Of a stretch of 64,000 nucleotides of DNA, positions 45,919 through 58,528 are shown piece by piece (position 1 is the stretch's first letter; each line of letters starts with the position of its first letter). A model generated the notes under the pieces. It had not been told where the DNA came from, did no database searches, and worked only from the letters and a program-made list of their open reading frames with translations. Source of the stretch: Ferrovibrio sp965278975. GTDB lineage: Bacteria; Pseudomonadota; Alphaproteobacteria; Ferrovibrionales; Ferrovibrionaceae. The DNA lies in contig NZ_OZ257126.1 of NCBI RefSeq assembly GCF_965278975.1, positions 1,736,001-1,800,000 on the forward strand, given 5' to 3'. The position numbers and the translations under genes are program-made.

Positions 45919-45950
45919 TAAACCATCAAGTTAATTAACTGATAGGTTTA
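45919..45950 (+). promoter_or_regulatory. Palindromic operator immediately upstream of the ArsR-type gene
   Basis: A 32-bp symmetrical site: outer arms TAAACC and GGTTTA, and a perfect 12-bp core AGTTAATTAACT at 45929-45940, all centred on one axis (24 of 32 positions pair). It ends three bases before the GTG start, so bound repressor would block transcription. Autoregulation by the ArsR protein is the simplest reading. Confidence 0.7.
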
Positions 45951-45953
45951 ATT

Positions 45954-46298
45954 GTGACGACCGACCGCCTGAGCCAGACCCTGGCCGCCCTTGCCGATCC
46001 GACAAGGCGGGCGATCCTGGCGCGGCTGAGCCAGGGCGAATGTTCGGTGAAACAGCTCGCCGAGCCGTTCGCCATGAGCCTGCCGGCGGTGTCGAAGCAT
46101 CTCAAGGTACTGGAAAAGGCCGGGCTGATCGCCAAGGGCCGCGAGGCCCAGTGGCGGCCCTGCCGGTTGGAAGCCTCGCCGCTGCAGGAAGTGGCGGGCT
46201 GGGTGGAGGGCTACCGGCGTTTCTGGGAGGAGAGCTTCGACCGTCTCGATGCCTATCTGCAGCAATTGCAGCAGGTGAAGTCCGATGAGCAGCATTGA
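45954..46298 (+). CDS. ArsR family transcriptional regulator
   Basis: 114-residue winged-helix repressor: ALADPTRRAILARLSQGECSV, recognition helix MSLPAVSKHLKVLEKAGLI, wing KGREAQWRPCRLEASPL. It lacks the ELCVCDL metal box, so it belongs to the subgroup coupled with SRPBCC genes, not to the classical metal sensors. It starts at GTG 45954, directly after a palindromic operator, and overlaps the first SRPBCC gene by 14 bp. Confidence 0.93.
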   Translation: MTTDRLSQTLAALADPTRRAILARLSQGECSVKQLAEPFAMSLPAVSKHLKVLEKAGLIAKGREAQWRPCRLEASPLQEVAGWVEGYRRFWEESFDRLDAYLQQLQQVKSDEQH

Positions 46299-46788
46299 AC
46301 CCATCGATTATCGCGCGGCCCAGGGCCACGATATCGTGCTGGTGCGCGATTTCGACGCGCCGCCGGCCCTGGTCTATCGTGCCTGGACCGATGCAGCGCA
46401 TCTCGCCCGCTGGTGGGGCCCGCATGGCTATACCAACCCGGTCTGCCGCATCGACGCGCGGCCGGGCGGCGAAATCTACATCGTGATGACGGGGCCGGAT
46501 GGCGTCGGCCTGCCGATCAAGGGCCGGGTACTGGAAGCCATTCCCGGCGAAAGCCTGATCTACAGCATGGATGCCGATAACAGCCGCGGCGAATGGGAGA
46601 TCGAAACCATGCCGCGCCATGCCATCCACATGATCCGCCTGGCTCCGTTGGATGGCGGCAAGCGCACGCGCCAGACCGTGACCGCGCGCATGGGTAATGC
46701 CGACGACCTCGCCTTCATGGCCCGCATGGGCATGGCGGAAGGCTTCGGCCAGAGCCTGGAACGCCTCGCCGATCTGGTGACGGCCTAA
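46285..46788 (+). CDS. SRPBCC/AHSA1 domain protein
   Basis: 167 residues of the START/AHSA1-like fold: VRDFDAPPALVYRAWTDAAHLARWWGPHGY, a diagnostic opening, then GGEIYIVMTGPDG and the C-terminal helix GMAEGFGQSLERLADLV. The fold has a hydrophobic pocket for lipids, polyketides or aromatic ligands, and no ligand can be inferred. Overlaps the regulator gene and is probably controlled by it. Confidence 0.92.
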   Translation: MSSIEPIDYRAAQGHDIVLVRDFDAPPALVYRAWTDAAHLARWWGPHGYTNPVCRIDARPGGEIYIVMTGPDGVGLPIKGRVLEAIPGESLIYSMDADNSRGEWEIETMPRHAIHMIRLAPLDGGKRTRQTVTARMGNADDLAFMARMGMAEGFGQSLERLADLVTA

Positions 46789-46812
46789 CACGCGAGAGAA
46801 AAGGACCTCCCG

Positions 46813-47334
46813 ATGCTTACCTATATCCTGCTCGGCTTTGCCGTGCTGATTGCCGCCGTGCTGATCTATGCCGCCACCCGGCCGGATGATTTCCGCATCG
46901 AGCGCAGCACGGCCATCAAGGCGCTGCCCGCGGCGATCATGCCGCATCTGGCTGACCTGCAAAGCTGGCGGGCCTGGTCGCCGTGGGAGAAGGTGGACCC
47001 GGATATGCAGCGCAGCTTCACCGGGCCTGCGAGCGGCGTCGGCGCCGCTTATGCCTGGGATGGTGACCGCAAGATCGGCGCCGGCCGCATGGAAGTGGTG
47101 GAAGCGATGCCGGAGCGCCTGCTGCTCAAGCTGGATTTCCTGCGTCCCTTCAAGGCCAGCAATTTCGCCGAATTCACCCTGGTGCCGGAAGGCGAAGCCA
47201 CCCGCGTCACCTGGGCGATGTTTGGCACCAACGCCTATCTGCACAAGCTGATCGGCCTGATCTGCCGCCCGAGCATGATGCACAAGATTTTCGACCAGGG
47301 CCTCGCCGACCTTAAGGCGCAGGCCGAACGCTAA
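46813..47334 (+). CDS. Membrane-anchored SRPBCC family protein
   Basis: 173 residues. An N-terminal transmembrane helix (YILLGFAVLIAAVLIYAA) is followed by a polyketide-cyclase/SRPBCC domain: FRIERSTAIKALPAAIMPHL, WSPWEKVDPDM, GPASGVGAAYAWDGD, FTLVPEGEATRVTWAMFG. This pattern (W-SPW-K-DP) is common in SRPBCC proteins next to ArsR regulators. It lies 24 bp after the previous gene. Confidence 0.88.
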   Translation: MLTYILLGFAVLIAAVLIYAATRPDDFRIERSTAIKALPAAIMPHLADLQSWRAWSPWEKVDPDMQRSFTGPASGVGAAYAWDGDRKIGAGRMEVVEAMPERLLLKLDFLRPFKASNFAEFTLVPEGEATRVTWAMFGTNAYLHKLIGLICRPSMMHKIFDQGLADLKAQAER

Positions 47335-47380
47335 AAAAGCCGCGCATACCTTCCCAGACCGCTTTCAGGAGAAAGAGACA

Positions 47381-47881
47381 ATGACCGGTTCCGCGTTTGT
47401 CATATCCCGTATTGTCGATGCGCCGCGCGAACTGGTGTGGCGCCTGCATACCCAGGCCGATCACTTGAAGAACTGGATGGGGCCGAAGGGCTTTCCGATG
47501 ACCCATTGCACCATGGATCTGCGGGTTGGCGGCGTATTCCATTACTGCCTGCAGATTCCCGGCGGTGGCGGCGACATGTGGGGCAAGTGGACCTTCCGCC
47601 GCATCGAGGCGCCGCATCTGCTGGAATGTATCGTGTCCTTCTCGGATGCCGATCAGGGCGTGACACGCCATCCGATGGGGCCGGACTGGCCGTTGCAGAC
47701 GCTCGGCATCACCACGTTCGAGGAAACGCCGGATGGCAAGACCCGCATCACCGTGAACTGGAGTGCCTATGAACCTACACCGGCCGAGCAGGCCTGCTTC
47801 GATGGCGGCCATGACAGCATGGAGCAGGGCTGGGGCGGCACCTTCGAGCAGTTCCTGGATTACCTCGCCCGCGTGAAGTAA
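47381..47881 (+). CDS. SRPBCC/AHSA1 domain protein
   Basis: 166 residues, the third SRPBCC gene in a row: ISRIVDAPRELVWRLHTQAD, LKNWMGPKGF, a Gly-rich loop IPGGGGDMWGKW, then FEETPDGKTRITVNWSAYEP and the C-terminal helix GGTFEQFLDYLARVK. It probably belongs to the ArsR-controlled unit. Its last 22 bp overlap the convergent EamA gene. Confidence 0.92.
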   Translation: MTGSAFVISRIVDAPRELVWRLHTQADHLKNWMGPKGFPMTHCTMDLRVGGVFHYCLQIPGGGGDMWGKWTFRRIEAPHLLECIVSFSDADQGVTRHPMGPDWPLQTLGITTFEETPDGKTRITVNWSAYEPTPAEQACFDGGHDSMEQGWGGTFEQFLDYLARVK

Positions 47882-48792
47882 CGCAGCAGGCGGCCATCGA
47901 TACAGGCCAGCCCGATACCGATCAGCGCCAGCCCGAGCCATTGGCTGGCGCTGACGGATTCATCCAGCCACAGCACGCCCATCAGCATGGCACTGGGCGG
48001 GATCAGAAATGTCACCAGTTGCAGGTTCGTCGTGCCGGCGGTGGCGAGGATGCGGAAATACAGCGTGTAGCCCAGTGCGGTGGAGATGCTGGCGAGACCG
48101 AGCACCGCCATGATGGTGTGCATGCTCGGCATTGGCAGCGTCCAGGGCTGATCGACCAGCAAGGCCAAGGGCAGCAACAGCAGGCTTGAGCCGATCACCT
48201 GGCCGCTGGCGGTCGCCATTGGCGCCACGCCCCAGGCGGAGAAGCGCCGGCCATAGAGCCCGGCGGTGGCGTAAGATATTGCCGCCAGCACGATGGCGCC
48301 CTGCGCCCACACATCCGCGCCCAGGCCCTTCAGCGCCGCCGGGCCGATCATTGCTGCCACGCCGGCCAGGCCGCTCAGTAATCCGGCCAGCCGCGCCAGG
48401 GTCAGCTTCTCATTCTCGGTGGCGAAATGCGCCAGCAGCACGGCCCAGAGCGGTGTGGTGGCGTTGAACACGGCCGCCAGTCCGCTCGGAATATGGCTCT
48501 GGCCCCAGACGATCAGCGAGAACGGGATGGCGTTGTTCAGCAGTCCCATGATGATGAAGCCGCGCCAGACGCGCGCCCCGGACTGGTCCAGGCGTGGCAT
48601 CTGGATCCCGCTCGCGCGCAGGATCAGCAGCAGCATCAGTGCCGCCAGCGCCACCCGCAGGGTGACCAGGGTGAGCGGCGGAATCTCCTTCACCGCCACG
48701 CCGATGAAAAAGAACGAGCCGCCCCAGAGCAGCGAGAGCAGCAGCAGCAGCGTCCATTCCAGCGCCGTCATCGGGCGGTTGATGTTGGTCAT
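47860..48792 (-). CDS. EamA/DMT family transporter
   Basis: 310 residues with ten predicted helices in two EamA repeats. The first helix is LLLLLSLLWGGSFFFIGVAV; GLLNNAIPFSLIVWGQSHIPSG is the conserved middle motif; the last helices are TFLIPPSAMLMGVLWLDE and LGLALIGIGLACIDG. The start at 48792 (MTNINRP) is favoured; 48768 is possible. Substrate unknown. A REP-like doublet lies just upstream. Confidence 0.9.
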   Translation of the reverse strand: MTNINRPMTALEWTLLLLLSLLWGGSFFFIGVAVKEIPPLTLVTLRVALAALMLLLILRASGIQMPRLDQSGARVWRGFIIMGLLNNAIPFSLIVWGQSHIPSGLAAVFNATTPLWAVLLAHFATENEKLTLARLAGLLSGLAGVAAMIGPAALKGLGADVWAQGAIVLAAISYATAGLYGRRFSAWGVAPMATASGQVIGSSLLLLPLALLVDQPWTLPMPSMHTIMAVLGLASISTALGYTLYFRILATAGTTNLQLVTFLIPPSAMLMGVLWLDESVSASQWLGLALIGIGLACIDGRLLRYFTRAR

Positions 48793-48813
48793 GGTCTCAA
48801 ATCCAAACAGTGC

Positions 48814-48907
48814 CGTCATGGTCCGCGTAGGCGGACCATCCACGAGTGTCTTTTGGTTTTGATGAGTAAAAAAACTCGTGGATACCCCGCCTTCGCGGGG
48901 TATGACG
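48814..48907. repeat. REP-like doublet with nested inverted arms
   Basis: Two REP-like units face each other: CGTCATGGTCCGCGTAGGCG onward at 48814-48840 and its inverted relative ending TATGACG at 48907. Between them, ATCCACGAGT (48838-48847) and ACTCGTGGAT (48874-48883) are perfect inverted arms, so the whole 94 bp can fold into a long cruciform. Same family as 45729-45802. Lies between the starts of EamA and the end of the GST gene. Confidence 0.75.
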
Positions 48908-48947
48908 ATGTATCAAAGAATATGTTCGCCCCGCCATCCGCTTCTTG

Positions 48948-49547
48948 CTAAAGCATCTTGATATAACTGGGCTGCGCGGCAACGCGGGAAAGCCAGGCGC
49001 GGATCGCCGGATAGGCCGAGAGGTCCATGTCGGCTTCGTCGGCGCGGTGGGTATAGGCATAGAGCGCGATGTCGGCGATGGAATACTGCCCGCCGACCAG
49101 GAACGGTTCGCGGCTCAGCTGCTGCTCCATCACGCCGAGCGCGGCATAGCCCTTGGCCAGCCGTTCGGGCAGTTCGGCCATGCGCGCATGCTGGCGGCCG
49201 AGATGGCGGATGATATAGCGCGGCGTCGCCACATAGGGTTCGTGGCTGTACTGCTCGAAGAACAGCCATTGCATCACCTGCGCCTTGCGCAGGCGGTCGC
49301 CGGGCAGATAGGCGCTGCCGTCTGCGAGATAGCACAGGATGGCATTGGATTCCGCCAGCACCGTACCGTCCTCGAAACCCAGCGCCGGGATGCGGCCATT
49401 GGGATTCTTGGCCAGGAAGGCCGGCGTGCGGGTCTCGCCCTTGTCGATATCGAGTTCGACATGGGTATAAGGCAGGCCGAGCTGCGCCAGCAGCAGGCGG
49501 CATTTATAGCCGTTGCCGGAATCGCGGTAATCGTACAGCGTCAGCAT
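48948..49547 (-). CDS. Glutathione S-transferase
   Basis: 199 residues. N-terminal thioredoxin-like domain MLTLYDYRDSGNGYKCRLLL with a probable catalytic Ser10, the glutathione-binding cis-Pro region NPNGRIPALGF and EDGTVLAESNAILCYLAD. The all-helical C-terminal domain has FLVGGQYSIADIALYAY. The ATG at 49547 was chosen because the upstream in-frame residues are non-homologous. Rhodanese lies 11 bp upstream on the same strand. Confidence 0.93.
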   Translation of the reverse strand: MLTLYDYRDSGNGYKCRLLLAQLGLPYTHVELDIDKGETRTPAFLAKNPNGRIPALGFEDGTVLAESNAILCYLADGSAYLPGDRLRKAQVMQWLFFEQYSHEPYVATPRYIIRHLGRQHARMAELPERLAKGYAALGVMEQQLSREPFLVGGQYSIADIALYAYTHRADEADMDLSAYPAIRAWLSRVAAQPSYIKML

Positions 49548-49557
49548 GGTCGCTCCT

Positions 49558-49986
49558 TCAGGCTGCCTGTTCCACCTGGCCCGGCTCACGGCCCGCGGCA
49601 AAGCGGAAGCCTTCATCGGCCCAGCCGGTCATGCCGCCGATCATCAGTTTCACGGCGTAACCGAGCGTCGCCAGCTTGAGCGCGGCACGGTCGGCGCCAT
49701 TGCAATGCGGCCCGGCGCAATAGACCACGAACAGCGTCTCGCGCGGCCAATGCGCCGCCATGCGCTCGGGCGTGATATCGGCATGCGGCCAGCTCACCGC
49801 GCCCGGCACATGGGCTTCCTGATAGGCTTTGCGGCCGCGCACATCCAGCAAAGTGAAATCCGCCAGGCCATAGCTCAGGGCGTGGTGCACATCCCAGCAA
49901 TCGGCCTCGAAGCCGAGCTTGGCGGCGAAATGCGCCTGTGCGGCCGCGGCACTGGCGGTGGGAAAATCCGTCACGAAACTCGGCAT
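49558..49986 (-). CDS. Rhodanese-like domain protein
   Basis: 142 residues, single rhodanese domain: LLDVRGRKAYQEAHVPGAVS, and active loop VVYCAGPHCNGADR with C90 as the sulfur-accepting cysteine. The extended loop with a second Cys (C95) is typical of the group fused to, or neighbouring, small regulators. It probably handles sulfane sulfur. Divergent from the LysR gene at 50104, which may control it and the GST. Confidence 0.92.
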   Translation of the reverse strand: MPSFVTDFPTASAAAAQAHFAAKLGFEADCWDVHHALSYGLADFTLLDVRGRKAYQEAHVPGAVSWPHADITPERMAAHWPRETLFVVYCAGPHCNGADRAALKLATLGYAVKLMIGGMTGWADEGFRFAAGREPGQVEQAA

Positions 49987-50103
49987 GCTGGCCTCCGGCG
50001 TGGGTTGCTGCTGTTGCTGCGGAAGTAGCCGATGCCCCGGCTTGGCGCAAACCAGACTTTCTCCTAAGCTGGCTTAGATTTTCTAAGCCTGGAAGGAACA
50101 CCG

Positions 50104-51033
50104 ATGCCGCGCCGCCTGCCGCCGCTGAATGCGCTGCGTGCCTTCGAGGCCGCCGCCCGCAACAGCGGCTTTGTTGCCGCCGCCGAGGAACTCAATGTCA
50201 CGCCGGCGGCCGTCAGCCAGCAGGTGAAGGCGCTGGAGGCGCAGCTGAAAGTGCAACTGTTCCGCCGCGCCCCGAGCGGCCTGGTGCTGACCGAGGCCGG
50301 CCAGGCCTATCTGCCGGGCCTGAGCGACGGGCTGGACCGCCTGGCCGATGCCACGGCGCGGGTGGTGACGCCGGGGCGCGGCCGGGTCAGCATCAGCCTG
50401 CTGCCGGCGCTGGCCTCGGGCTGGCTGATCCCCAGGCTGGAGAATTTCCGCCGCGCCTTCCCCGGCGTGGCGCTGAAGCTCGATACCAACCGGCGGCTGA
50501 CCGATTTCAACCGCGAGGATGTCGACCTGGTGATCCGTTTCGGGCCGCGCCAGCCGGCACGGTCGGGGGCGGTGAAGCTCGCCAGCTATCACCTGATGGA
50601 TGAGGAGGTATTCCCGGTCGCCAGCCCAGCGATGCGCTTAGGCGGCCGTGATCTGGCCGATCTGACGCCGGGCCAGCTGCTGCATGATGTGGACCTAGCC
50701 GGCACCGGCGCCGATGGCACGGCCCTGCCGCCGCAGCCCTGGCTCGACTGGGCCAGCTGGTATCGCCGCGCCGGCCTGGAGCCGCCGGACCCCGCCGCCG
50801 GCATCGGCTTCACGGATTCATCGGTATTGCTGCAGGCGGCCCTGGCGGGCCAGGGCGTGGCGCTCGGGCGCGGCCCGCATCTCGGCGACCTGCTGGCGCG
50901 CGGCCATCTGGTGCGCGTGGGGCAGCAAAGCTGGCGTGCCGACTGGGCCTATCATGTGGTGGCGCCGGAAGCGCATTTCCGCCGGCCGCTGCTGCGCGCG
51001 GTGCGCGACTGGCTGGCGGCGCAGGGAAATTAA
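50104..51033 (+). CDS. LysR family transcriptional regulator, GcvA-like
   Basis: 309 residues. N-terminal winged helix: NALRAFEAAARNSGFVAAAE, LNVTPAAVSQQVKALEAQL, LFRRAPSGLVLTEAGQAYLP. A type 2 periplasmic-binding-like effector domain follows (RVSISLLPALASGWLIPRLE; REDVDLVIRFG). GcvA-like proteins regulate nearby divergent genes, here rhodanese and GST. An ACTTTCTCCTAAGC stretch in the 117-bp gap may carry its site. Confidence 0.93.
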   Translation: MPRRLPPLNALRAFEAAARNSGFVAAAEELNVTPAAVSQQVKALEAQLKVQLFRRAPSGLVLTEAGQAYLPGLSDGLDRLADATARVVTPGRGRVSISLLPALASGWLIPRLENFRRAFPGVALKLDTNRRLTDFNREDVDLVIRFGPRQPARSGAVKLASYHLMDEEVFPVASPAMRLGGRDLADLTPGQLLHDVDLAGTGADGTALPPQPWLDWASWYRRAGLEPPDPAAGIGFTDSSVLLQAALAGQGVALGRGPHLGDLLARGHLVRVGQQSWRADWAYHVVAPEAHFRRPLLRAVRDWLAAQGN

Positions 51034-51035
51034 CG

Positions 51036-52502
51036 TCAGTCGCGGTTGAGCAGAGCCAGCAGCGGGGTGGCGCGGATTTCGCCGTCGAGCCTCTCCACCT
51101 GGCGGCGGAAACGCTCATATTCGCCACCTTCGAGCTTGCGGCCCGAGGGGAAGCGCACATTCATCGGATTCACCTGCTTACCCTGCAGCAGCACTTCATA
51201 ATGCAGATGCGGGCCGGTGGAGCGGCCGGTGGAGCCGACCGTGCCGATGATCTGGCCCTGGCGCACGCGCTGGCCGGATTTCACGTTGACGCGGGTCATA
51301 TGGGCATAGGCGGTGGCGTAGCCGTTGCCGTGGCGCAGCCGCACATAATTGCCATAGCCACCATTCCAGCCGGCGACTTCCACCAGGCCTTCGCCGGCGG
51401 CCTGGATCGGCGTGCCGGCAACGGCGCCGAAATCCACACCCTTATGCATCAGGCTGAAACCGAGGATCGGGTGCATGCGCTTGCCGAAGCCGGAAGTCAG
51501 CCGCGCGCCGTCGATCGGCGTGCGCAGCAGGGCCTTCTTCACGCTCTGGCCGCGCAGGGTGAAATAATCGGCATCGCCGCCATCATTGGGGCGGTAATAG
51601 TAGTAGCGCAGTTCGCGGCCCGAGAGGGTGAGCGACGCGGCGGCAATGCGGCCGGTTTTCACCGCGCGGCCCTGCTCATCGAGATGGCGCTCGAAGAATA
51701 CTTCAAAACTGTCGCCCGGCTGAATTTCGCGCTGGAAGTCGACATCGAAGGAGAACAGCTTGATGAACTCGGCCAGCAGCGAGGAATTCAGGCCGGCCTC
51801 GACGCCGGCATTATAGAGGCTGTCGGTGATCTCGCCGGTGACGCGGGCATGGCTGATATTGAATTCGCGGATGGTCTCGCTGGCGCGGAAGCCAACATCG
51901 TTACGCACCACGCTAACTTCGCGCTCGACGGTCGGCGCCAGGGCCATCTCGAACAGGCGGTAATTGTCGCCGCTTTCATCCAGGCGCTCGAAGGTGAGCG
52001 TGATCTCCTGGCCGATCTTCAGCTTGCGCGGATTGAACTTCTGGCCCAGGGCCTGGATCGCCTGATGCGAATCCTGCGGCTCGGCGCCAGCATCGGTGAG
52101 CAGCTGCATCAGCGTGTCGCCAGGGCCGACCGCCACCTTCTTCAGGATCTTCGATGGGATCAGCTCGGCTTCATCGCGTAAAGATGCCCACCAGCTTTCC
52201 GGCTGGGTGACGAAGTTTTCCAGCGCCGGCGCCAGGCGTACGGCATCCTGCACCGCCTGTTCGACGGCGACGCTCGGCGTCCAGTTCGGGATCTGCACCC
52301 AGCCCGGGCTGCCGGCAATGGAGGAAGAGGGGATCTCTATATTGCCGCCGCTCTTGCTGGCGGGCATCGCCTGCAACAGCAGGGCGGTGGCAAGGGTACC
52401 GGCCGCCAGCAGCGCCAGGTTCAGGCGCGGGCGGGAGCGCATCGCCACAGCGATCGCTTCACGGCTCGACGAAAAACGCGTCCCCAAACTCCAATCCCCC
52501 AC
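51036..52502 (-). CDS. M23 family metallopeptidase, membrane anchored
   Basis: 488 residues. An N-terminal transmembrane segment (LALLAAGTLATALLLQAMP) is followed by OpgK/LysM-like and coiled regions (GDTLMQLLTDAGAEPQD), then a C-terminal LytM-type peptidase: HPILGFSLMHKGVDFGAVAG gives the metal His and Asp, and RSTGPHLHYEVLLQG gives the HxH. Such proteins cut peptidoglycan cross-bridges (MepM-like). It starts about 185 bp before the rRNA promoter on the opposite strand. Confidence 0.94.
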   Translation of the reverse strand: MGDWSLGTRFSSSREAIAVAMRSRPRLNLALLAAGTLATALLLQAMPASKSGGNIEIPSSSIAGSPGWVQIPNWTPSVAVEQAVQDAVRLAPALENFVTQPESWWASLRDEAELIPSKILKKVAVGPGDTLMQLLTDAGAEPQDSHQAIQALGQKFNPRKLKIGQEITLTFERLDESGDNYRLFEMALAPTVEREVSVVRNDVGFRASETIREFNISHARVTGEITDSLYNAGVEAGLNSSLLAEFIKLFSFDVDFQREIQPGDSFEVFFERHLDEQGRAVKTGRIAAASLTLSGRELRYYYYRPNDGGDADYFTLRGQSVKKALLRTPIDGARLTSGFGKRMHPILGFSLMHKGVDFGAVAGTPIQAAGEGLVEVAGWNGGYGNYVRLRHGNGYATAYAHMTRVNVKSGQRVRQGQIIGTVGSTGRSTGPHLHYEVLLQGKQVNPMNVRFPSGRKLEGGEYERFRRQVERLDGEIRATPLLALLNRD

Positions 52503-52624
52503 TGATTCCAGCCCCTTCGGGCCCTACGCAAAAACGAGAGCGGCAGCTTTGCCAGGGTTCGCCCCCGGGTCAAGAAATTTGTACGACAGTTTTGCGACGC
52601 AGCACGCAACGTCATTACCAAATC

Positions 52625-52651
52625 TTGTGGATAAATCGACACTTATCCCCA
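52625..52651. promoter_or_regulatory. Inverted pair of DnaA boxes
   Basis: TTGTGGATAA at 52625-52634 contains the exact reverse complement of the consensus box TTATCCACA. TTATCCCCA at 52643-52651 differs at one position and points the other way, 8 bases apart. They sit 36 bp upstream of the rRNA promoter -35 box. No AT-rich unwinding element or further boxes were noticed, so an origin is not claimed. Confidence 0.55.
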
Positions 52652-52686
52652 TTTCGTAGCCTGTGAAAATTTTTTGAAGAAAGTCG

Positions 52687-52715
52687 TTGACGGGTCGGGG
52701 TGATCTGAATATAAA
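52687..52715 (+). promoter_or_regulatory. Strong rRNA operon promoter
   Basis: TTGACG (52687-52692), a 17-base spacer and TATAAA (52710-52715), followed by a GC-rich stretch (CCGCCCCACG), which recalls the discriminator of stringently controlled rRNA promoters. Transcription should start near 52722. Confidence 0.85.
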
Positions 52716-53054
52716 CCGCCCCACGAAACGCGGTCGGGCAGGTCCCCACAGAGTAACGGTTCGGGGCATCGGTTCGAGAGCGTTTTTTCTGTCTCTAAAG
52801 GGTAGTTACCCTCGCAAAGACAGTACTGTTGTTGGACATCGTAAATCGGAATGGAAGAGATGCGTGGGCGGCGGCGTAGATACCGCTAGGTCTTCGGACC
52901 TGGTTGGATCAAAGCTCGTTTGCTCAAGCATCAAGTACCATCACTATCCGTTCTCACGACGGATATGGTGGAACGCTATGCGGGTCTGTTGCTACCCCGT
53001 GACCGAAAGGTCCAATGGCAGCAGACTAAAATTGAGTAATCGGGATTTCTCAAG
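52716..53054 (+). other. rRNA operon leader with boxA-like antitermination element
   Basis: About 340 bp of transcribed leader without a gene. CTGTTGTTGGACATCGT at 52826-52842 occurs again, identical over 17 bases, in the 16S-23S spacer at 55112-55128, where boxA elements normally lie. I read both as boxA-like antitermination sites. Reading frames here are not coding. Confidence 0.6.
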
Positions 53055-54549
<1,495 letters not shown>

Positions 54550-54771
54550 GTTGATTTGCCTGACCCGATCCTCTGGATCACTGGTCACATCTCAACTCAT
54601 TAGACACCGATCAGGCCATTCTGGCTTGATCGCGTAAACCGTGTCCGATCCGATAAGGACGACACGTAACGCCGCCGTCTTCGTATCTCTTCCAGTCGGG
54701 TATCTTGGTTTGGTGGCTCCCCATGAGCTTACGGCATCGTGTATGCGATGCTTGCCTGGGGCTGTTGTCTT

Positions 54772-54848
54772 GGGCTCGTAGCTCAGTTGGTTAGAGCGCG
54801 CGCTTGATAAGCGTGAGGTCGGAAGTTCAAATCTTCCCGGGCCCACCA
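54772..54848 (+). tRNA. tRNA-Ile (GAT anticodon)
   Basis: 77 nt with encoded CCA. Acceptor GGGCTCG pairs with CGGGCCC, the D loop is AGCTCAGTTGGTTAGAG, the anticodon loop CTTGATAAG has GAT, and the T arm has GTTCAAAT. Standard position in the 16S-23S spacer. The preceding 227 bp (54545-54771) hold no gene. Confidence 0.98.
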
Positions 54849-54932
54849 ATCCTTGCGGTTGATCGCCGCCACTTGCCGCGGGCACAGTCTCTAGTGTATC
54901 GGTGCGGCCTTCGCGAGAAGGCGGCCTGGTGC

Positions 54933-55008
54933 GGGGCTGTAGCTCAGTTGGGAGAGCGCGTGCTTTGCAAGCATGAGGTCATCGGTTCGATCCCGTTCAG
55001 CTCCACCA
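54933..55008 (+). tRNA. tRNA-Ala (TGC anticodon)
   Basis: 76 nt with encoded CCA. Acceptor GGGGCTG, D loop AGCTCAGTTGGGAGAG, anticodon loop CTTTGCAAG with TGC, T arm GGTTCGATCCC. Follows tRNA-Ile by 84 bp, the usual order in the spacer. Confidence 0.98.
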
Positions 55009-55368
55009 TCTCTCACCGCAATAGGGCGGTGATGCAGAGGACCGGAAGCCCGACTTAGCCGATTTCGGCAAATGTACAAACGACGAGTCATCGTCGCTGT
55101 ATGCTTGCTGCCTGTTGTTGGACATCGTGAAGAAGTAAACTATCCTGACCCGATCATACCGCCTCAAGTCGGTATGATCGAAATTAGGGAAGATCATGGC
55201 CTTGTTCCTTGTACCCATACTGGGGCCAGGGCCACCCAGCTGGCTTAGCCAGGCTGGAAGTGATCAACCCGCGTCAGCGCGAGAGTTTTCCTGTCAGGTA
55301 TGGTGTGATGAACCGGTATTCTTCGGAATACGCGGCTTTTGATCCCTGTACATGATAGGTTTGAGCTG
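55009..55368 (+). other. Second half of the 16S-23S spacer with boxA-like element
   Basis: 360 bp without a gene. CTGTTGTTGGACATCGT at 55112-55128 is followed by GAAGAAGTAAAC and matches the leader copy at 52826-52842. Inverted CCTGACCCGATCATACCG / CGGTATGATCG around 55144-55182 can pair as part of the 23S precursor stem. Confidence 0.6.
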
Positions 55369-58108
<2,740 letters not shown>

Positions 58109-58238
58109 CAGCCAAATCTGTCATGTGCAGCGATCAAAGGCTGCCAAGACGACAATCAAGCGCAGACGCAATATTGGCATCGCCTCAAGCGATGTCGTGT
58201 CAGGATAGTTCACTGTATCCGGTTCCGCCGGTCTTAGC

Positions 58239-58357
58239 TGGCCTGGTGGCCTTAGCGAGTGTGCAACACCCGATCCCATCCCGAACTCGGCCGTGAAAAT
58301 GCTCAGCGCCAATGGTACTTCGTCTTAAGACGCGGAAGAGTAGGTCGCTGCCAGGCC
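58239..58357 (+). rRNA. rrf: 5S ribosomal RNA
   Basis: About 118 nt. Closing stem GCCTGG (58241-58246) with CCAGGC (58351-58356). Conserved CCGATCCCATCCCGAACTCG and GGAAGAGTAGGTCGCTG are present. Follows the 23S gene by 130 bp. Confidence 0.95.
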
Positions 58358-58402
58358 TGCCAAGACCGGCCCAACCGATACAGACTTCACGAGACAACAT
58401 CA

Positions 58403-58437
58403 AAGGGGTGCCTGGTCCCACGGATCGAGCACCCCTT
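58403..58437 (+). other. Processing or stall hairpin between 5S and tRNA-fMet
   Basis: AAGGGGTGC (58403-58411) pairs perfectly with GCACCCCTT (58429-58437) across a 17-base loop. With no T run after it and a tRNA downstream in the same transcript, an RNA processing stem is likelier than a terminator. Confidence 0.45.
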
Positions 58438-58447
58438 ACTTCTTTGC

Positions 58448-58526
<79 letters not shown>

Positions 58527-58528
58527 CT

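Noticed and set aside
52603..52720. Chromosomal replication origin
   Set aside because: Only two DnaA boxes, no clear AT-rich unwinding region and no dnaA, hemE or parAB genes nearby.
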